Assembly: GCF_040958095.1 (NCBI RefSeq)
Contig: NC_091181.1
Span: forward strand, 30,188,529-30,252,528
Direction of reading: 5' to 3'
From: Procambarus clarkii
Lineage: Eukaryota; Arthropoda; Malacostraca; Decapoda; Cambaridae
Length of the DNA stretch: 64,000 nucleotides
A program made the translations under genes and the position numbers. Position 1 is the first letter of the stretch; each line of letters starts with the position of its first letter. Shown one piece after another: positions 54,879-64,000 of the stretch. A model generated the notes under the pieces. That model did no database searches and was not told the origin of the DNA. It saw nothing but the letters and a program-made list of their open reading frames with translations.

Positions 54879-55411
54879 CACCTAGTTGTGTCTTCAGGAT
54901 CGAGCATTGACTCTTGGATCCCGCCTTTCGAGCATCGGTTGTTTACAGCAATGAATCCTGTCCCATTTCCCTATCATACCTAATTTTAAAATTATGAATA
55001 GTGTTTGCTTCCACAACCTGCTCCTTAAGTGCATTCCATTTTCCCACTACTCTCACGCTAAAAGAAAACTTCCTAACATCTCTGTGACTCATCTGAGTTT
55101 CCAGCTTCCACCCATGTGCCCTCGTTCTGTTGCTATTCCGTGTGAATATTTCGTCTATTTCCACTCTGTCAGTCCCCCTGAGTATTTTATACGTTCCTAT
55201 CATATCCCCCCCTCTCCCTTCTTTTTTCTAGTGTCGTAAGGCTCAGCTACTTTAGGCGCTTTTCATACCCCCATCCCTCGTAACGCTGGGACGAGTCTTG
55301 TTGCAAACTTCTGAACCTTTTCCAGTTTCCTTATGTGTTTCTTCAGGTGGGGACTCCATGATGGGGCGGAATACTCTAAGAGTGGCCTCATGTAGGCAGT
55401 GTAAAGCGCCA
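54875..55411 (-). mobile_element. LINE-A' copy A15, 3' part
   Basis: Minus: LYTAYMRPLLEYSAPSWSP, KLEKVQKFATRLVP, then a frame break; MIGTYKILRGTDRVEIDEIF, MSHRDVRKFSFSVRVVGKWN, QVVEANTIHNFKIRYD. Tail: GCGGGATCCAAGAGTCAATG, TCGATCCTGAAGACACAACT, AGGTGAGTAC, (CA)n. Confidence 0.87.
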
Positions 55412-55682
55412 TAATGCCTCCTTCTTGAGGTTATCTTGAGATGATTTCGGGGCTTTTTTTAGTGTCCCCGCGGCCCGGTCCTCGACCAGGCCTCCACCCC
55501 CAGGAAGCAGCCCGTGACAGCTGACTAACACCCAGGTACCTATTTTACTGCTAGGTAGCAGAGGCATAGGGTGAAAGAAACTCTGCCCATTGTTTCTCGC
55601 CGGCGCCCGGGATTGAACCCGGGACCACAGGATCACAAGTCCAGTGTGCTGTCCGCTCGGCCGACCGGCTCCTTACTTAGGT
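55412..55682 (-). mobile_element. SINE-IIb inserted in LINE-A' A15
   Basis: Minus: head GGAGCCGGTCGGCCGAGCGG (A box GGCCGAGCGG), B box CCGGGTTCAATCCCGG, body CAGAGTTTCTTTCACCC, GCTGTCACGGGCTGCTTCCT, then the IIb tail GGGGTGGAGGCCTGGTCGAG, ATCATCTCAAGATAACCTCA. Same head as SINE-II but a different 3' end. The LINE frame resumes on the other side (FRNLSKE then ALYTAYM). Confidence 0.9.
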
Positions 55683-56000
55683 TTCTGAATGATGTTCTAA
55701 CTTTTGCCAGTGTAGAGTACGCTGCTGTCGTTATACTATTTATATGTGCTTCAGGAGTTAGGTTAGGTGTTACGTCCACACCCAGGTCTCTTTCTCGCGT
55801 CGTCACAGGTAGGCAGTTCCCCTTCATTGTGTACTGTCTCTTTGGTCTCCTGTCACCTAATCCCATTTCCATGACATTACATTTTCTTGTGTTAAACTCC
55901 AGTAGCCATTTCTCTGACCATCTCTGCAACCTGTTCAAGTCCTCGTTGAGGACCCAACAATCCTCATCTGTCACAACTCTTCTCATCTCTTCTATAGATC
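55683..56000 (-). mobile_element. LINE-A' copy A15, 5' part
   Basis: Minus frame: RRVVTDEDCWVLNEDLNRLQ, RWSEKWLLEFNTRKCNVMEM, RERDLGVDVTPNLTPEAHIN and RTSFRNLSKE, continuing across the SINE insertion. The catalytic FADD is just beyond the 5' truncation. Confidence 0.87.
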
Positions 56001-56129
56001 TTTTCTTCTCCTCATTTGTGAGTGTGTGTTGTATTGTGTACTGTATGAATGTATTGAGTTGTTTACGTATTGTGTTGTGCCTCATTTGTAAGGAGGACTC
56101 AGAATGCACCACGAGGAGGCAACCGTATG

Positions 56130-56597
<468 letters not shown>

Positions 56598-56838
56598 GGG
56601 AGACAGCCAGCGGGCCACGGGAGTCAGCCAAAGGGCCCGGGAGACAACCAAAGGGCCCGGGAGACAACCAAAGGGCTCCGGGAGACAGCCAAAGGGCCCG
56701 GGAGACAGCCAAAGGGCCCGGGAGACAACCAAGGGGCTCCGGGAGACAGCCAAAGGGCCCGGGAGACAACCAAGGGGCTCCGGGAGACAGCCAAAGGGCC
56801 CGGGAGACAGCCAAAGGGCCCGGGAGACAGTCAAGGGG
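56598..56838. repeat. Minisatellite, 20-21 bp x 12
   Basis: GGGAGACAGCCAAAGGGCCC and the variants ACAACCAAAGGGCTCC. The 20/21 bp mix shifts frames, so protein-like frames (AVSRALWLSPG etc.) are artefacts. Confidence 0.94.
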
Positions 56839-57022
56839 GGAGATGGCGACCCTGGCGGGCTTTTTTGCTCTCTTTCTCCGACTTCCGGAGCGTTTTCCCT
56901 CCCAGATGGTCTGTCAGCATACTGCCTTCCGTCCCCCACACTCTCCTTTGTTGCCTGCGTGTGTTGTGATGTTCTCGAGTGCGTGTGTGCGTGTGCGCAT
57001 GTGTGTCTAAGTATTCTTGCTT

Positions 57023-57540
<518 letters not shown>

Positions 57541-57680
57541 ATAGGTATTACATCATAATACTCACGTAATATGCAGCATAGCAGAGGGCCCAGCACATTG
57601 CCATGGGGAACACAACCAACGTTTTCAATACATTATAACGTTTCGTATCTTAGTTACTGATCGTATTCTCACCAACGCAT
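57541..57680 (-). mobile_element. Trace of an RT palm (minus)
   Basis: Minus strand reads CVPHGNVLGPLLCCI near 57615-57570, close to the GVPQGSVLGPLLF motif of LINE RTs. The flanks are too decayed to place in a family. Confidence 0.35.
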
Positions 57681-58189
57681 AGTATCCCACAAACCTGCTT
57701 CAGAGTCACGAGCTACGTGACTGTAAACTAACAAAGGAGACGAAAGCAGAATATATATATTTTTGAGGAGTTTCCTCCGCCCTATGATATTCTCCTGGGA
57801 ATTCCCTAATCGTCTGATAATTCCGCTTTACAATGTACTTGACACTTACTCTCACCCCCCTTTAACCTGTCTTTCTTGCCACTACAAAGGCTCAGAATTC
57901 ACTGGCCTCCATTGGCGTTTGATATTCAATGGTCTTAATATCCATCTCATTGTGTGTGAAGGCTGTCTGTCCCTGCTGGCTGATATAGCCTCCCCTGCTT
58001 CATGTTTCATTCCCTCCATTTTATGTCGGGAAAGTTCATTCTGCCTCTTCTACTAACTTCCCTCTCCATGTCTCTTCTTCCTCTATCGAGCAATTGTTAC
58101 CCAGTCAAGTGAAGTCTCATTTTACAAGCGGCTTTGCTCGTAGTCTGGTAGGATATTAATCCAGATTCTCTACATGTTTTCGCAGTAAT
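57681..58189. other. Unassigned sequence
   Basis: No feature recognised. Confidence 0.4.
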
Positions 58190-58615
58190 GTTTACATCTT
58201 GTGCTGTCCTCTGGAGGTGGAGGATGTAGAGAGGACACAACATGTAGATGGGCATGAACAAGGGGAAGATGAGGCGTGGTGGAGTGTAGGCGGAAGTTGG
58301 AGTGGTGGTGGTAGTGGGAGTAGGAATGTAGGTGGGAGTGTTAGTGGGAGAAGTGGAGGGCGAGGGAGACCGACTGACGATCAGTGGGCGCCAGTCACCA
58401 CAAGTCGACTGGCTTACTTCACTACATGTCACATCTTCGGTCGCTTGCTGACTGCACCCGGAGAGCGAGGAGGGAAGGTGGACGAGGAGAGGGGAGGGGA
58501 AGAGAGTGGAGGAGAGAGGGGGGGAGCAGAGAGGGGGGAGCAGAGAGGGGGGAGGTTGAGGGGAGTGAAGGAAGAGGAACAAGGGGAAAACTGGAAATGC
58601 GGGAGGAGAAAGTAA
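58190..58615. repeat. Purine-rich low-complexity tract
   Basis: GGAGTGGTGGTGGTAGTGGG, and GAGAGGGGGGGAGCAGAGAG repeated as a roughly 15 bp unit at 58510-58555. Open frames (Gly/Glu/Arg-rich) are artefacts. Confidence 0.7.
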
Positions 58616-58659
58616 ACATTGTGTTAAATAAAATTTTCCATCAATGGTCAGAACAAGAC

Positions 58660-58725
58660 CATTGGTGGAAATTATTCATTCATTGGTGGACTTATTCATT
58701 CATTGGTGGACTTATTCACTGGAAT
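58660..58725. repeat. Short tandem repeat, 20 bp x 3
   Basis: TTATTCATTCATTGGTGGAC, ending in a diverged copy. Confidence 0.85.
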
Positions 58726-59300
58726 AGCTGGGTGGACTTATGTCTGACATTTATATACTAGTCGACTTCAAGAGGGAGTTAACGCTGGTGACTACTGATG
58801 CCGTGTGGAGCTTCAGATGAGCCGACAGGGCCGCGGCGGCGGACACCGCGTCCTGCCGCTCTCAACACACAATAACCCGCTTCATGTCCCTATTACATCA
58901 AACAGTTATCTTCTACAACCCTGTGCGTCTCAAGTGACGTCTGCTGTAGGGGGAGAAATGCAGACTTCACCGCAGACTCAATTCGTAGGGGTGACAAGGA
59001 GAGCGTCTGGTGAGAGGTCCGTTACGCAGTGTTCACAGTCGCTATACCGTTTAGCGAGCGCTTATATGTGAGAAACGATTTATTACCGGTATCGTCAGCA
59101 ACTTTGGTGGAATCTGTGCTTAAGAGGCAAGGTGTGCGCTGATTGGCTTCCCGTCTGCCGCCAGCGACGTGATGTGATTGGCGCCTGTGTGCGAGTGGTG
59201 TGTGGTAATTGGGTCTTCTTCACAGGTACCTTTTGTTCTTTGGTTCTTGTAAACTATAGTGACGTGCGTCGTGTAGTTCTTAACCCCCTTAGTGACGTTA
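58726..59300. other. Unassigned sequence
   Basis: CpG-rich bit GACAGGGCCGCGGCGGCGGA near 58825. No gene recognised. Confidence 0.4.
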
Positions 59301-59480
59301 GCTGGACGGTAGAGCGACGGTCTCACTTCATGCAGGTTGGCGTTCAATCCCCGACCGTCCAAGTGGTTGGGCACCATTCCTTCCTCCCCCCCCCATCCGA
59401 GCCCAAATCCTTATCCAGATCCCTTCAAAGTGCTATATATAGTCGTAATGGCTTGACGCTTTCCCCTGATAATTCCCTTC
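59301..59480 (+). mobile_element. SINE-III copy (plus)
   Basis: GCTGGACGGTAGAGCGACGG, ATGCAGGTTGGCGTTCAATC, CCCGACCGTCCAAGTGGTTG, CAAATCCTTATCCAGATCCC, TATAGTCGTAATGGCTTGAC and TTCCCCTGATAATTCCC. Confidence 0.88.
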
Positions 59481-59565
59481 CCATCCCTCCCCCCCCCACA
59501 ACTGTAGGCCACGTTTCACCAAAACTAACATCATTTAACCTAATTCTAACGTGAACTCAGCTTAG

Positions 59566-59829
59566 TGGGGGGGCCTCGTAGCCTGGTGGATAGCGCGCAG
59601 GACTCGTAATTCTGCGTAATTCTGTGGCGCGGGTTCGATTACCGCACGAGGCAGAAACAAATGGGCAAAGTTTCTTTCACCCTGAATGCCCCTGTTACCT
59701 AGCAGTAAATAGGTACCTGGGTGTTAGTCAGCTGTCACGGGCTGCTTCCTGGGGGTGGAGGCCTGGTCAAGGACCGGGCCGCGGGGACACTAAAGCCCCG
59801 AAATCATCTCAAGATAACCTCAAGATAAG
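59566..59829 (+). mobile_element. SINE-IIb copy (plus), full length
   Basis: GGGGGCCTCGTAGCCTGGTG, a duplicated GTAATTCTGC, B box GCGGGTTCGATTACCGC, GGCAAAGTTTCTTTCACCCT, TACCTAGCAGTAAATAGGTA, CTGTCACGGGCTGCTTCCTG, GGTGGAGGCCTGGTCAAGGA, ATCATCTCAAGATAACCTCA. Confidence 0.92.
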
Positions 59830-60473
59830 ATAGTGTAACGTAACTTGGTGTTGGCGGGTCAGTGGTGAGCGAGGGCCAGTCAGCACTTCGTTAGTTTCCG
59901 TTAGGAAACATACTTAAGAATTAACGTAAATTCTATATGTTTGTGACCATTTATGTCTATGTGTATAAAATAAAATGTCTCTCTGTTAAGAGGTTGGAGG
60001 CCAGACGCTTGGGGCTAGCCTCGCCAAACTTTGCAACGTGGTTGCCGTGGTGTACGTGCCCAACATGGTCGAGACGAGGCGACACCAAACAATTGGCACT
60101 GTGTCAGAGGAAACCCCCTGTGAACCCGCTGGCGAATCTACCATCGGCCTCACCTTTAAAACATTCTAAAAAAAATCAACACAGTTATTTTGTCTTGAGT
60201 TCTAGCGTCCATTTAGAACACTCCCCCCTTCTAGTTTATATATATAACAATACTGATTTTGTTTTAGGTCGTTTAACGATTGTCAACGATAATTCCCGTT
60301 TAATTGCAACGTTTGTAATGGACTAGTTGGTTGCAACGGTCTGACTGCAGGCTCGTGTTGATCCTCAAGGCGCTGGTTATTTGCTTGTGAACCTGGCCTT
60401 TGATTCTCCGTTTAAACAGCTGGATCCTCCTGTGGAACGGCCTACTGACACCCTTGTGAGGTCGGGCGAGGTG
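59830..60473. other. Unassigned sequence
   Basis: A 129-codon plus frame (59937-60326) is unrecognised. Confidence 0.4.
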
Positions 60474-60690
60474 GAGAGGCGGGGGGGGGGGAGGGGTTAA
60501 GATGGGGGGGGGGCGGTGAGACGTAGGATAGGTGGTAGGGGGGGAAGGACAGGGACTAGGGATTGGATAAAGGGAGGGGGTAGGATAGGAGAGGGAGTGG
60601 TGTAGGATAGTGGGAGGGGATAGAATTGAGGGAGGAAGGACTGGAGTATGATAGGGGAAGGTGGATTAGGATTGAGGTTGAGTGAGAGGG
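60474..60690. repeat. G-rich degenerate repeats
   Basis: GGAGGGGATAGAATTGAGGG and GTAGGATAGGAGAGGGAGTG-type units; G10 run at about 60480. Confidence 0.7.
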
Positions 60691-60819
60691 GATAGGATGA
60701 GTGCATTGAGATTAAGAATGAGTGGTCGTTGATATTCTAGGTTAATGAGGGGATTTGTGAGTGTGCGATATCAGAAGCTGTTCATATATGAACAGCTCAC
60801 CATATGCATATGGCTCTTA

Positions 60820-60966
60820 ATGTTACGGGCTATAGTGAGCCCGTAACATTGTATCAGAGGCTTTGTTATTGTTGTTTAAGATTCAGCTACTGGGAACAAA
60901 AAGTTCCAAGTAGCACGGGCTATGTGGGGGAGTTCGTAGTGGACTTACCTGGCACAGGAGCGGGGC
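60820..60966 (-). repeat. Element E copy (minus) with donor end
   Basis: TGTTACGGGCTATAGTGAGC and CCGTAACA form a hairpin; then TTTAAGATTCAGCTACTGGG, AGTAGCACGGGCTATG, and GTGGACTTACCTGGCACAGG. On the minus strand the latter gives CCTGTGCCAGGTAAGTCCAC. Confidence 0.8.
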
Positions 60967-61541
60967 TGTCAAGAAGCGGTAACTATGGGTTATATAAGGG
61001 ATGGGATGACATAAGGGGTGGGCGGGGAGTTGAAGGGGTGATGGTGAGAGGTGTGTGTGTGATATTAAGGGCCGTGATGGGAATAGGCAAAGAAATGGTG
61101 ACACTTAGACATGAACGAGAACCACTCTTCCTTAACATGAATTCATCAGCTTAAGCAAAACCACGACAGTATTTTCATGTTAACAATGTCAGTTGTAATG
61201 ACAATCATAACAATCACTGCAGGTACAACACTCAAAACAATCACTGCAGGTACAGTTAGTAAGGTCAATGTATATTTACCTTTAGCAACGGTTCAAGACC
61301 GTTCAGTTCAGTTCAAGAAGTTCAGTTCAGAGATGAGAAAATATTCGCCGAGAATGTGCAGCTCATGACAGTCTAAATGTGATTATTATTCTCTTTATCT
61401 GTGTATTTTATCCGTGTTTTGTTATTTGTATTAAAATGTTACCGGTCTGATGCGCCAAAGAAATGACTCAGCGTTTGTGGCTGGCGGAACTCAGTCACGC
61501 CTTTTACGGGAATTGTTTATAGTGATTTGTTTGCATTCTCA
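60967..61541. other. Unassigned, small duplication
   Basis: ACAATCACTGCAGGTACA appears twice at 61209-61255. No gene. Confidence 0.45.
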
Positions 61542-61651
<110 letters not shown>

Positions 61652-61675
61652 TTCGTGAATGCCATGCAATTCTCG

Positions 61676-61868
61676 GCGTCACCATCTGTCACCGTCATGT
61701 CTGTCTGTCAGTCACCACCTGTCACCGTCATGTCTGTCTGTCAGTCACCACCTGTCACCGTCATGTCTGTCTGTCAGTCACCACCTGTCTCCGTCATGTC
61801 TGTCTGTCAAACCCCACCTGTCACCGTCATGTCTGTCTGTCAAACCGCACCTGTCACCGTCATGTCTG
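61676..61868. repeat. Minisatellite, 33 bp x 6
   Basis: CACCGTCATGTCTGTCTGTC then AGTCACCACCTGT; later copies have AAACCCCACCTGT. Confidence 0.95.
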
Positions 61869-62104
61869 TCTCACATCTACCTCCAGCTTCCAGTGATCTG
61901 AAACTAAAAAAAAAAGTATTAGCAATCCCGTCAATCACGAGTGAGAATATAAAACATTAACAATTAGCTTCAGCTCAGCTATCCACTTTCTAGCAAATTT
62001 GCTTTTCCTCTGAAGCCAAGAGAATAATGAAGCCTCAGCACAGACATTACTTTAGTGTGCCCGTTAACAGCCCCAGGCATCAAGGGCAGATAAAATGTAT
62101 AATT
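61869..62104. other. Unassigned sequence
   Basis: No feature recognised. Confidence 0.4.
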
Positions 62105-62182
62105 GTTGACCAGACCACACACTAGAAGTCGTCGTCCCTTCACCTTCTAGTGTGTGGTCTGGTCAACATACTTTAGCCACGT
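62105..62182. mobile_element. Element D, internally deleted palindrome
   Basis: TTGACCAGACCACACACTAG at 62108, GAAGTCGTCGTCCCTTCACC, then TAGTGTGTGGTCTGGTCAAC and ATACTTTAGCCACG. Same ends and right flank as the 49548 copy, but the central GGTCC..CGAAAC core is gone. Confidence 0.85.
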
Positions 62183-62225
62183 TATTGTGACTCATCGCCT
62201 GCAAAATATATAATTTTTGCCGTTC

Positions 62226-62325
62226 AGTAAATTAACATAAAAATGTTAATTTACTAAGGAGATTAGGCCAACAAGTACTGGGCAGATTGTACAGATTTGT
62301 ACAATCTGTACAAAAAGTGTAGATT
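62226..62325. repeat. Two short hairpins
   Basis: AGTAAATTAACAT with ATGTTAATTTACT (62226-62255), and GTACAGATTTGTACAATCTG with GTAC (about 62290-62313). Confidence 0.7.
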
Positions 62326-62439
62326 GAGGAATCAACGCCACCCTGAACAATCAGGGAATCTTGGCGATTAACTAAGGGTCAGGACGACACAAATCAAAGT
62401 TAACATTTAAGGTATTAGGATATAATGATGGTTAAGGCA

Positions 62440-62995
62440 GACTCATTCGAATTTTATTCAGCAAAGGCAATGCAATAGACCTTTTGCTTTTTTTTTTTGA
62501 GGCATTCTAATCGGTGGCATGATAGGCAAGGTTCTCATGGAGCAACACATTGCACTAGATTGTTGTGCATTGAATATTGATGTTGGGAGACGTGGCAGTC
62601 AAGTATTTCGCCCGTCTGACTGATGTGTTCTTTGCAAGGGATCAAATACACGCTTCCCGCTGAAGTCTTAAGTCAAATGTATTTTCCTGGATTTTTGTTT
62701 TTAGAAAACCTGAATTGATATTCGTGACGCTAAAAGCCTGGGAGAGTTTACTAAGCCCTTCGGAGTAAGGTAACACAAGTGAGTTTTTCAAGTCAAGGTT
62801 GGCCTTAGGATCAGGATTGTGATCCTGATCCACAATTAGGATTGTGATTATGAAAAAGGTTTACTTTGCTTGGCTCAACGAAGCGTCTAAGACTGCTTTT
62901 AGATATTGCAACTTCGCTCAAATTTCATACATTTTTGTCATTTCCTCATTGACGAAGACTTGGCTATACAACAGGCCGCAGAACTCTCACAAACA
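62440..62995 (-). mobile_element. PLE-2, Penelope-like C-terminal relic
   Basis: Minus strand across frames: EEMTKMYEI (about 62940), AKLQYLKAVLDASLSQAKQT, then the open stretch 62833-62642 with LKNSLVLPYSEGLSKLSQAF, SVTNINSGFLKTKIQ, then LIPCKEHISQTGEILD and CHVSQHQYSMHNN (about 62640-62560). This order (helical linker, LPY.GLS, IPC.......TGE) matches the end of Penelope-like proteins with a GIY-YIG-type endonuclease; the usual Cys pair and catalytic residues are incomplete. It differs clearly from PLE-1. Confidence 0.5.
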
Positions 62996-63162
62996 GGGAA
63001 GAGAACACGATTACTTAACTGTAATATGAAGGCTGGAATTAATATACATAGGAGCACACATTGGTAGAAGTTCTCTAAACATTAAACTTGAAAAGATTTA
63101 AGGGGCCCCGAACCTCCCAGTGGAACTCAGTAGAGTTTCCGGTTGGTCGACTTTTAATGTAC
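62996..63162. other. Unassigned sequence
   Basis: No feature recognised. Confidence 0.4.
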
Positions 63163-63240
63163 CATTATGGCTGAGTCGGTTAAGGCAGGTGTCTGTGAAT
63201 CACCAGAACGCAGGTTCAATATACTCCATTGCCTCAAAAT
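63163..63240 (+). mobile_element. tRNA-like head (SINE fragment or tRNA relic)
   Basis: TATGGCTGAGTCGGTTAAGG (A-box-like) and CGCAGGTTCAATATACTCC (B-box-like) at suitable spacing. The acceptor stem does not pair well, so a functional tRNA is unlikely. Confidence 0.45.
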
Positions 63241-63277
63241 TATTTTCATTTATATATCACGTCATTGTGATTTCATA

Positions 63278-63278
<1 letters not shown>

Positions 63279-63354
<76 letters not shown>
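63279..63354. repeat. (TA)n microsatellite
   Basis: About 37 TA units. Confidence 0.96.
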
Positions 63355-63357
<3 letters not shown>

Positions 63358-63520
63358 ATACCCATTATCCCTGGAATTTTGGTGCGATTCGCCAGTTAAC
63401 ACTTAATTGTACCTCTTAGAGCAACAATTTCATTGCTTTAGTACATATACGTTGGTTAATTTATATTAATATTGCATCATAGATATTTTTAGTACAGGTA
63501 TTTCTGTTTGGTAACTACGG
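63355..63520. other. Unassigned AT-rich sequence
   Basis: No feature recognised. Confidence 0.4.
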
Positions 63521-63708
63521 CTCTCCCAGAGAAGGACCACCAACTGTCCTAGAGAAGGACCACCAAGTGTCCTAGAGAAGGACCACCAAGTGTCCTAGAG
63601 AAGGACCACCAAGTGTCCTAGAGAAGGACCACCAAGTGTCCTAGAGAAGGACCACCAAGTGTCCTAGAGAAGGACCACCAAGTGTCCTAGAGAAGGACCA
63701 CCAAGTGT
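63521..63708. repeat. Minisatellite, 23 bp x 8 (left part)
   Basis: GTCCTAGAGAAGGACCACCA then AGT. Each unit has a GTCCT...AGGAC hairpin. Interrupted by the insertion at 63709. Confidence 0.95.
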
Positions 63709-63938
63709 ATTCGTTTGCCTTGTTCGGGTAGAATGTAGACTCAGTAGTCGCTTCTGTATATATTTATTGACTGAGGCAAACAGGTGTATAACTGGCCAGC
63801 CGAGGTCCACCTACTCTGGGTCTGTGAGGATAACTGAGGCTGCTGGGAGCATCGCTGATGCTCCTCTGTCTGGCATGACGTCAGAGGCCTACTTGCCTGT
63901 GATTGGTTACATTTCAACTGACAGAATTTTGAGTATAA
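63709..63938. mobile_element. 230 bp insertion inside the 23 bp array
   Basis: Begins ATTCGTTTGCCTTGTTCGGG and ends GACAGAATTTTGAGTATAA. CAAGTGT is on both sides (63702-63708 and 63939-63945), which fits a target duplication of up to 7 bp. It contains TATATATTTATTGAC and an AGCATCGCTGATGCT hairpin. It could be a solo LTR or another non-coding element; no terminal inverted repeat is clear. Confidence 0.6.
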
Positions 63939-64000
63939 CAAGTGTCCTAGAGAAGGACCACCAAGTGTCCTAGAGAAGGACCACCAAGTGTCCTAGAGAA
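63939..64000. repeat. Minisatellite, 23 bp (right part, cut by window end)
   Basis: Same unit GTCCTAGAGAAGGACCACCA as the left part. Confidence 0.93.

Noticed and set aside
59937..60326. 129-codon plus frame
   Set aside because: No domain, no codon bias, and a start codon in AT-rich DNA; length is compatible with chance.
63702..63945. Canonical solo LTR with TG...CA ends
   Set aside because: With the observed flanking duplication the ends are not TG and CA for any single placement, so the class is left open.

Overview
This 64 kb window is eukaryotic accessory (intergenic or intronic) DNA. It most resembles a decapod crustacean genome such as a crayfish or lobster. That is an inference from very dense dinucleotide repeats, tRNA-headed SINEs, non-LTR reverse transcriptase relics of a type I associate with decapods, Penelope-like elements, CCTAA-type (arthropod telomere-like) motifs and about 20 minisatellites. 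No complete host gene, rRNA, true tRNA gene, CRISPR or bacterial feature was seen. Nearly every long open frame lies in a tandem repeat whose unit is a multiple of three, or is a mobile-element relic.

Family names used here are local labels. LINE-A (with diverged subfamily A') is a non-LTR retrotransposon whose copies carry the reverse transcriptase (RT) core FADDAK, a thumb region and a conserved 3' tail ending in CTAGGTGAGTAC followed by (CA)n. LINE-B has a thumb motif TLIYPYFTYSICVWG and an A-rich tail. LINE-C is a jockey-like element. PLE-1 and PLE-2 are Penelope-like relics. SINE-I, SINE-II and SINE-III are three tRNA-derived families. D is a palindromic element with a GGTCC...GGACCGAAAC core. 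E is a short element carrying a splice-donor-like GTAAGT. MITE-T is a TA-flanked inverted-repeat element.

Layout: 0-1.1 kb minisatellites; 1.5-7.5 kb SINEs and a minus-strand LINE-A chain; 8.7-10.3 kb PLE-1 ending in a 370 bp palindrome; 10.4-11.7 kb a candidate exon and a candidate promoter with first exon; 14.7-18.4 kb LINE-C relics split by TA tracts and MITE-T copies; 20.9-25.6 kb minisatellites and a plus-strand SINE-II/LINE-A chain; 27.7-30 kb minisatellite, (CA)n and the best LINE-A copy; 34-37 kb minisatellites; 37.7-38.4 kb an RT palm; 39.3-40.8 kb a 1.5 kb minisatellite of 3' splice-site-like units running straight into a convincing coding exon (40801-40944); 41-49 kb fold-backs, SINEs and LINE-B; 50-57 kb minisatellites and a LINE-A' copy split by a SINE; 59-64 kb SINEs, PLE-2 and a 23 bp minisatellite with an inserted 230 bp element.

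The most interesting pattern is how the repeats interact. LINE-A copies end in (CA)n, and new 5'-truncated LINE-A or SINE-II copies repeatedly begin exactly at such (CA)n tails in the same orientation, making head-to-tail chains. SINE-II ends in the LINE-A tail and SINE-I ends in the LINE-B tail, so two separate SINE/LINE partnerships can be read from one window. The host-gene signal is limited to the 40801 exon, with weaker candidates at 10394, 11342 and 4201-5085.
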